Positions 61,545 to 64,000 of a DNA stretch of 64,000 nucleotides are shown here, piece by piece. The DNA is from Ectopseudomonas mendocina (GTDB lineage Bacteria; Pseudomonadota; Gammaproteobacteria; Pseudomonadales; Pseudomonadaceae). The notes below the pieces were generated by a model. The model was given only the letters and a program-made list of their open reading frames with translations, was not told where the DNA came from and did no database searches. Made by a program: the position numbers and the translations under genes. The first letter of the stretch is position 1, and each line of letters opens with the position of its first letter. The stretch spans positions 248,001 to 312,000 of the forward strand of contig NZ_SCFY01000001.1 of NCBI RefSeq assembly GCF_007049795.1, given 5' to 3'.

Positions 61545-62042
61545 CTATTTTTTGTGAATGTTCTTCGGTAACTGCACCATGCGGCTGTCGGAGTAGATGT
61601 CGTGCCAGGTGCGGCCCTGCTTGTCCCAGAGCAGCCAGAGGAATCCCAGGCCGGCGAACAGCCAGGAGCCGATGGCGACCACGAAACGCAACAAGGCCTG
61701 CCACAGATCGATGGCGCTGCCGTCGGCGTTCTGGATACGCAGCCCCCAAACCTGCATGCCCAGTGTCTGGCCATTGTGCGTCCAGAACTTGGCGAAGAAG
61801 GCGAACAGCGACAGCAGCACCAGGCTGGCAAGAATCGGGTCGTGATCCAGGGCGCCGGCTTCGGACATGGCCATCAGCGTATCGCCGCCATGAATCAGGC
61901 GCAGAATGCCCTGCTGGTAGATCAGAATGACCACCATGATCAGCGCCACGCAGAGCAGAAAATCGTAGAAGAGGGCCGCCAGGCGACGAATCAGCCCGGC
62001 AGTGGGGAAGTCTCCCTGCGGACGTAATTGGTGTTTCGGCAT
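61545..62042 (-). CDS. RDD family membrane protein
   Basis: A 165-residue protein with three to four membrane segments and the RDD signature: GLIRRLAALFYDFLLCVAL at the start, later QTLGMQVWGLRIQNADG. The function of RDD proteins is uncertain; some act in Na+/H+ exchange. It is convergent with lptG, as I recall in P. aeruginosa (PA3826). ATG at 62042. Confidence 0.88.
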   Translation of the reverse strand: MPKHQLRPQGDFPTAGLIRRLAALFYDFLLCVALIMVVILIYQQGILRLIHGGDTLMAMSEAGALDHDPILASLVLLSLFAFFAKFWTHNGQTLGMQVWGLRIQNADGSAIDLWQALLRFVVAIGSWLFAGLGFLWLLWDKQGRTWHDIYSDSRMVQLPKNIHKK

Positions 62043-62180
62043 GATGGGCTCGCTGAGACGAAAGTGCGCGCCATTCTAACAGCCTGCTAACCGCGACTTT
62101 GCGATCGATATAAAGATGTGCGTGGGCTATCTGTAACCTGGCGCTGCGAAAGGTGGGTTAAAGAAATGACAGGCAAAAAA

Positions 62181-62204
62181 AACCCCTGACGGAAATCAGG
62201 GGTT
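62181..62204 (-). terminator. Terminator after the cold-shock gene
   Basis: AACCCCTGA (62181-62189) and TCAGGGGTT (62196-62204), followed on the minus strand by a run of eight T's. Confidence 0.93.
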
Positions 62205-62221
62205 CTTCAAAGCAGCGGCGA

Positions 62222-62434
62222 TTAACCCAGGACTTGAACCTGGTCAGCCTGCATGCCTTTTTGACCTTGCACAGCTACGAAGCTGACTTTCTGGCCTTCT
62301 TTCAGGCTCTTGAAGCCGTTACCTTCGATCGCGCGGAAGTGCACGAACAGATCCGGACCGCTTTCGGGAGTGATAAAACCAAAACCTTTCTCGTCGTTAA
62401 ACCACTTGACGGTACCGTTCTGACGATTCGACAT
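62222..62434 (-). CDS. Cold-shock domain protein (CspA family)
   Basis: A 70-residue OB-fold RNA chaperone with RNP1 KGFGFI (16-21) and RNP2 LFVHF (29-33). It melts mRNA structure. ATG 62434 gives [15 protein letters not shown]; the open frame upstream is not conserved. Which of the several pseudomonad Csp paralogs cannot be told from sequence alone. Strong terminator follows. Confidence 0.95.
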   Translation of the reverse strand: MSNRQNGTVKWFNDEKGFGFITPESGPDLFVHFRAIEGNGFKSLKEGQKVSFVAVQGQKGMQADQVQVLG

Positions 62435-62730
62435 GTCTTTTTCCTTGAAACTAGAGTTGATGACAGCCTCCGAGTATAGAGGGCTGAGACTGGTTGCAAG
62501 GAGTAATAGAAGTCGAGCGGGATGTAGCGGATCTAGATGATCTGCTGCACCAGAGTCACGATTCACAGCGACCCATGCAAACAGTTCGATCACTCTACGC
62601 TAACTTTTGCGCAATTGCCAACCCCCCACCAGCAAGGTCGCCAGCCAGGTTTTACGGGGCTTGCCGAGGTGCCGGAAAAGTTTTTCGGCAACATGCTTGC
62701 AACAATTGCCCAAGTTGTTCGTGCAGATAC
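62435..62730. other. Gene-free stretch upstream of the cold-shock gene
   Basis: This 296-bp stretch should hold the csp promoter and leader; the gene's leader would be AT-richer than the surroundings near 62440-62500. I see no coding region and no obvious repeat in it. Confidence 0.45.
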
Positions 62731-62762
62731 GAAAAAGCCCGCAAGACAATGTCTTGCGGGCT
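62731..62762 (-). terminator. Terminator after the tRNA remnant
   Basis: AGCCCGCAAGAC (62736-62747) and GTCTTGCGGGCT (62751-62762), followed on the minus strand by TTTTTC. It reads away from the tRNA end at 62771. Confidence 0.92.
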
Positions 62763-62770
62763 TCGAATCG

Positions 62771-62790
62771 TGGTGCCCCGGGGGAGACTC
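62771..62790 (-). other. tRNA 3'-end remnant (probable attachment site)
   Basis: On the minus strand GAGTCTCCCCCGGGGCACCA is the 3' acceptor half, with CCA, of a tRNA, probably tRNA-Leu from the CGGGGCA acceptor. Nothing 5' of it fits a tRNA, so the body is missing. This is what remains at the far end after a prophage or island inserts into a tRNA gene. The intact tRNA should lie at the other end of the element, beyond the window. Confidence 0.8.
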
Positions 62791-62835
62791 ACGCTTTGCC
62801 GCAATCACGGGCCTTTCGGGGGCTTTACCGCTTAG

Positions 62836-62856
62836 GGATACACGCCAGGATACACG
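62836..62856. repeat. Direct repeats next to the attachment site
   Basis: GGATACACG occurs at 62836-62844 and 62848-62856, a 12-bp period, some 50 bp inside the element from the tRNA end. This arrangement suits integrase arm-type binding sites, but two copies are thin evidence. Confidence 0.45.
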
Positions 62857-62914
62857 TTACTGTTTGCTGGGAAGCCGGGCATTCTGGGTTCGGCGCGGAG
62901 TATGCCGCCGCACT

Positions 62915-63121
62915 TTATTCCGGGCAACCAGTATCCTCAACTTGCCGGCGATAGTTGGCGGTAAACTCCAGCATTTCCTGGCTTAGATCCATTGCCGTGA
63001 CACTGTTGGACTGACCCACATAACGCCGTGCTCTATCCAGCAATTCAACCGCTCGCGCCAACGTGATGCCGGCCGCCTGGGCGTTGATTAGTTTCACTGC
63101 ATGGGACTGGGACATGCTCAT
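62915..63121 (-). CDS. Small phage-type protein, function unknown
   Basis: A 68-residue, largely helical protein (SHAVKLINAQAAGITLARAVELLDRARRY). AGGAG precedes the ATG at 63121. No family recognised. It overlaps the previous gene's 3' end by 77 nt and is read in the same direction, as expected of a phage early region. Confidence 0.65.
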   Translation of the reverse strand: MSMSQSHAVKLINAQAAGITLARAVELLDRARRYVGQSNSVTAMDLSQEMLEFTANYRRQVEDTGCPE

Positions 63122-63608
63122 GGTGCACTCTCCTGGCGATGATCTTCGCCGCTGGTGTGATCGTCATGCCGAGCTTTACCGCCTCCTGCCGTTCCCGCAG
63201 GGCGCCGCGCGATTCCGACCAGCCAGGTAGCAGGGCGATCGTGTCGCAGGTGCCCATCTGAGGGATGCACACGGCCATGTACGCCTCCCAGCTATCCTGG
63301 GGCGGATTCTCTGCAGGGTTCTCGACGTGGTACCCGAGAGCGCGCAGGCGGGCGGCCTCGGCGTTGAAGGCTGCATAGTTGTAGCCGGGAAGGCCTGTCA
63401 TCGGCCCCGAGATATAGATCCGCTGCGGTGCAGTTGCGGGTGTCGCCGAGGGCACCACATTGGCGCCCTTGACGTACTCGGTGCAGATCACGATCACTTC
63501 GGTACCGTCCTGGCTATGGATCGGCATCTTCTCGAAGGGCAGCGCGCTGCAGTCCTCCCAGAGCTTGGTGCAGGCTCGGCATCGGCCGGCTTTGGGTTGG
63601 TGGTTCAT
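63045..63608 (-). CDS. DUF4406-domain protein, phage-type
   Basis: A 187-residue protein. Residues about 63-150 form a DUF4406 domain (RIYISGPMTGLPGYNYAAFN...IALLPGWSESRGALRERQEA), a nucleoside 2-deoxyribosyltransferase-like fold common in phages. The N-terminal ~60 residues include cysteines (CRACTKLWEDC) that might bind a metal. The ATG overlaps the upstream gene's stop as ATGA. Function unproven. Confidence 0.8.
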   Translation of the reverse strand: MNHQPKAGRCRACTKLWEDCSALPFEKMPIHSQDGTEVIVICTEYVKGANVVPSATPATAPQRIYISGPMTGLPGYNYAAFNAEAARLRALGYHVENPAENPPQDSWEAYMAVCIPQMGTCDTIALLPGWSESRGALRERQEAVKLGMTITPAAKIIARRVHHEHVPVPCSETNQRPGGRHHVGASG

Positions 63609-64000
63609 GCGGCCTCCTGTTTCTGCTCCAGCCCCTGCAATGCGTCACGAACAGCGGAGACGACGCGAGTCAGGTATTCGTAGCGCGGGTTAGGCGCAAA
63701 GGCATGATCAGATACCGCGTAATGCCATTCGCTACCGAACAGGGCTGTCAGCACTTCGTCAGCCTCGCGGCTGTGCATCAGCGACTCGGGACTTTCGAAC
63801 TGCTGCAGGCATTCCGCGTCGTCGTAAATGCGCCGCGCCTCGTCTTGGTCAAGGTGGCCGCATTCGTAGCGCCAGGTTTCACGCCCTCGGCGACAGTCAA
63901 TGGCTATCTTGCGCACGGCTTTCGCCAGCGCCTCGCCTGAGAAAACCGTAGGCTCCAGGCCTACCCCTCGCCGCAGGCAGCCCAAGACATAGTCGGCGCT
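63605..64000 (-). CDS. Phage-type protein, function unknown; 5' end may lie outside the window
   Basis: An open frame read to the window edge. The C-terminal part (RETWRYECGHLDQDEARRIY...EWHYAVSDHAFAPNPRYEYL) is polar and without a motif I know. A TTG at 63985 would give 126 residues, but the frame stays open to base 64000, so the gene is probably longer. The stop overlaps the DUF4406 gene start by 4 nt. Confidence 0.6.
   Translation of the reverse strand, partial: SADYVLGCLRRGVGLEPTVFSGEALAKAVRKIAIDCRRGRETWRYECGHLDQDEARRIYDDAECLQQFESPESLMHSREADEVLTALFGSEWHYAVSDHAFAPNPRYEYLTRVVSAVRDALQGLEQKQEAA

Noticed and set aside
62771..62860. A complete tRNA gene at the island edge
   Set aside because: Only the last ~20 nt match; the 5' acceptor strand needed to pair with CGGGGCA is not found within 90 nt.

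Overview
The window is bacterial chromosome from a Pseudomonas. It is GC-rich, and most encoded proteins match Pseudomonas families closely. Several gene blocks keep orders I recall from P. aeruginosa PAO1: pcs / esterase / acyl-CoA synthetase / rhlB / dauA; fhpR-hmp-ppyR-nnrS; rimI-holD; mksFEB next to an MCE/PqiA locus; and valS / holC / pepA / lptFG / RDD. These blocks are scattered in PAO1 but follow one another here. The integron-type integrase end at the left edge, and the two Na+/H+ antiporters, would fit the P. mendocina / alcaligenes / stutzeri side of the genus. That species-level placement is inference.

Region by region. 1-0.15 kb: the C-terminal end of an integron-type tyrosine recombinase. 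0.15-3.2 kb: sbcD and an Lrp-type regulator, divergent from a YjeH-type amino-acid exporter. 3.3-10 kb: a TAXI-type binding protein, nucleoid protein YejK, a glutaredoxin, a GST, a GIY-YIG / phosphatidylcholine synthase / SnoaL set, and a GlxA-type regulator. 10-14.4 kb: the aapJQMP general L-amino-acid ABC importer. 14.9-22.6 kb: an esterase, an acyl-CoA synthetase, a cNMP-binding/GGDEF protein, a dipeptidase, rhlB and dauA. 22.6-26.1 kb: two uncharacterised proteins, mntP with a yybP-ykoY Mn2+ riboswitch, a small lipoprotein and a TerC/Alx protein. 26.3-30.5 kb: polB, divergent from a truncated haemoglobin, an FKBP and a methyltransferase. 30.5-34.9 kb: a nitric-oxide defence locus (NorR/FhpR regulator, flavohaemoglobin, PpyR, NnrS) with a sigma-54 promoter and NorR-type sites. 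35-39 kb: rimI, holD (psi), and the carboxynorspermidine dehydrogenase / NspC polyamine pair. 39.2-44.1 kb: the MksFEB condensin without MksG. 44.3-47.8 kb: a lipid-transport locus with a six-MCE-domain protein and two separate PqiA-type proteins. 48.25-53.4 kb: three ion/solute transporters (SLC13, NhaD, NhaC). 53.6-62.4 kb: valS, holC, pepA, lptFG, an RDD protein and a cold-shock protein. 62.77-64 kb: the edge of a prophage or genomic island next to a tRNA 3'-end remnant.

Two kinds of genome scar stand out. At about 48.05 kb there is only the 3' end of a 5S rRNA followed by an rrn-type terminator, probably the residue of a lost ribosomal RNA operon. At about 62.78 kb there is only the last ~20 nt of a tRNA with its terminator, which marks an integration boundary. 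The intergenic spaces carry at least four families of REP-like palindromes, several abutting stop codons or sitting inside operons. I see no CRISPR array, no complete insertion sequence and no complete tRNA or rRNA gene. I found no clearly new multi-gene system. The best leads are the integrase beside an sbcD that has lost its usual neighbour, the six-MCE / split-PqiA locus, the structured leader of the TerC gene and the rRNA scar.
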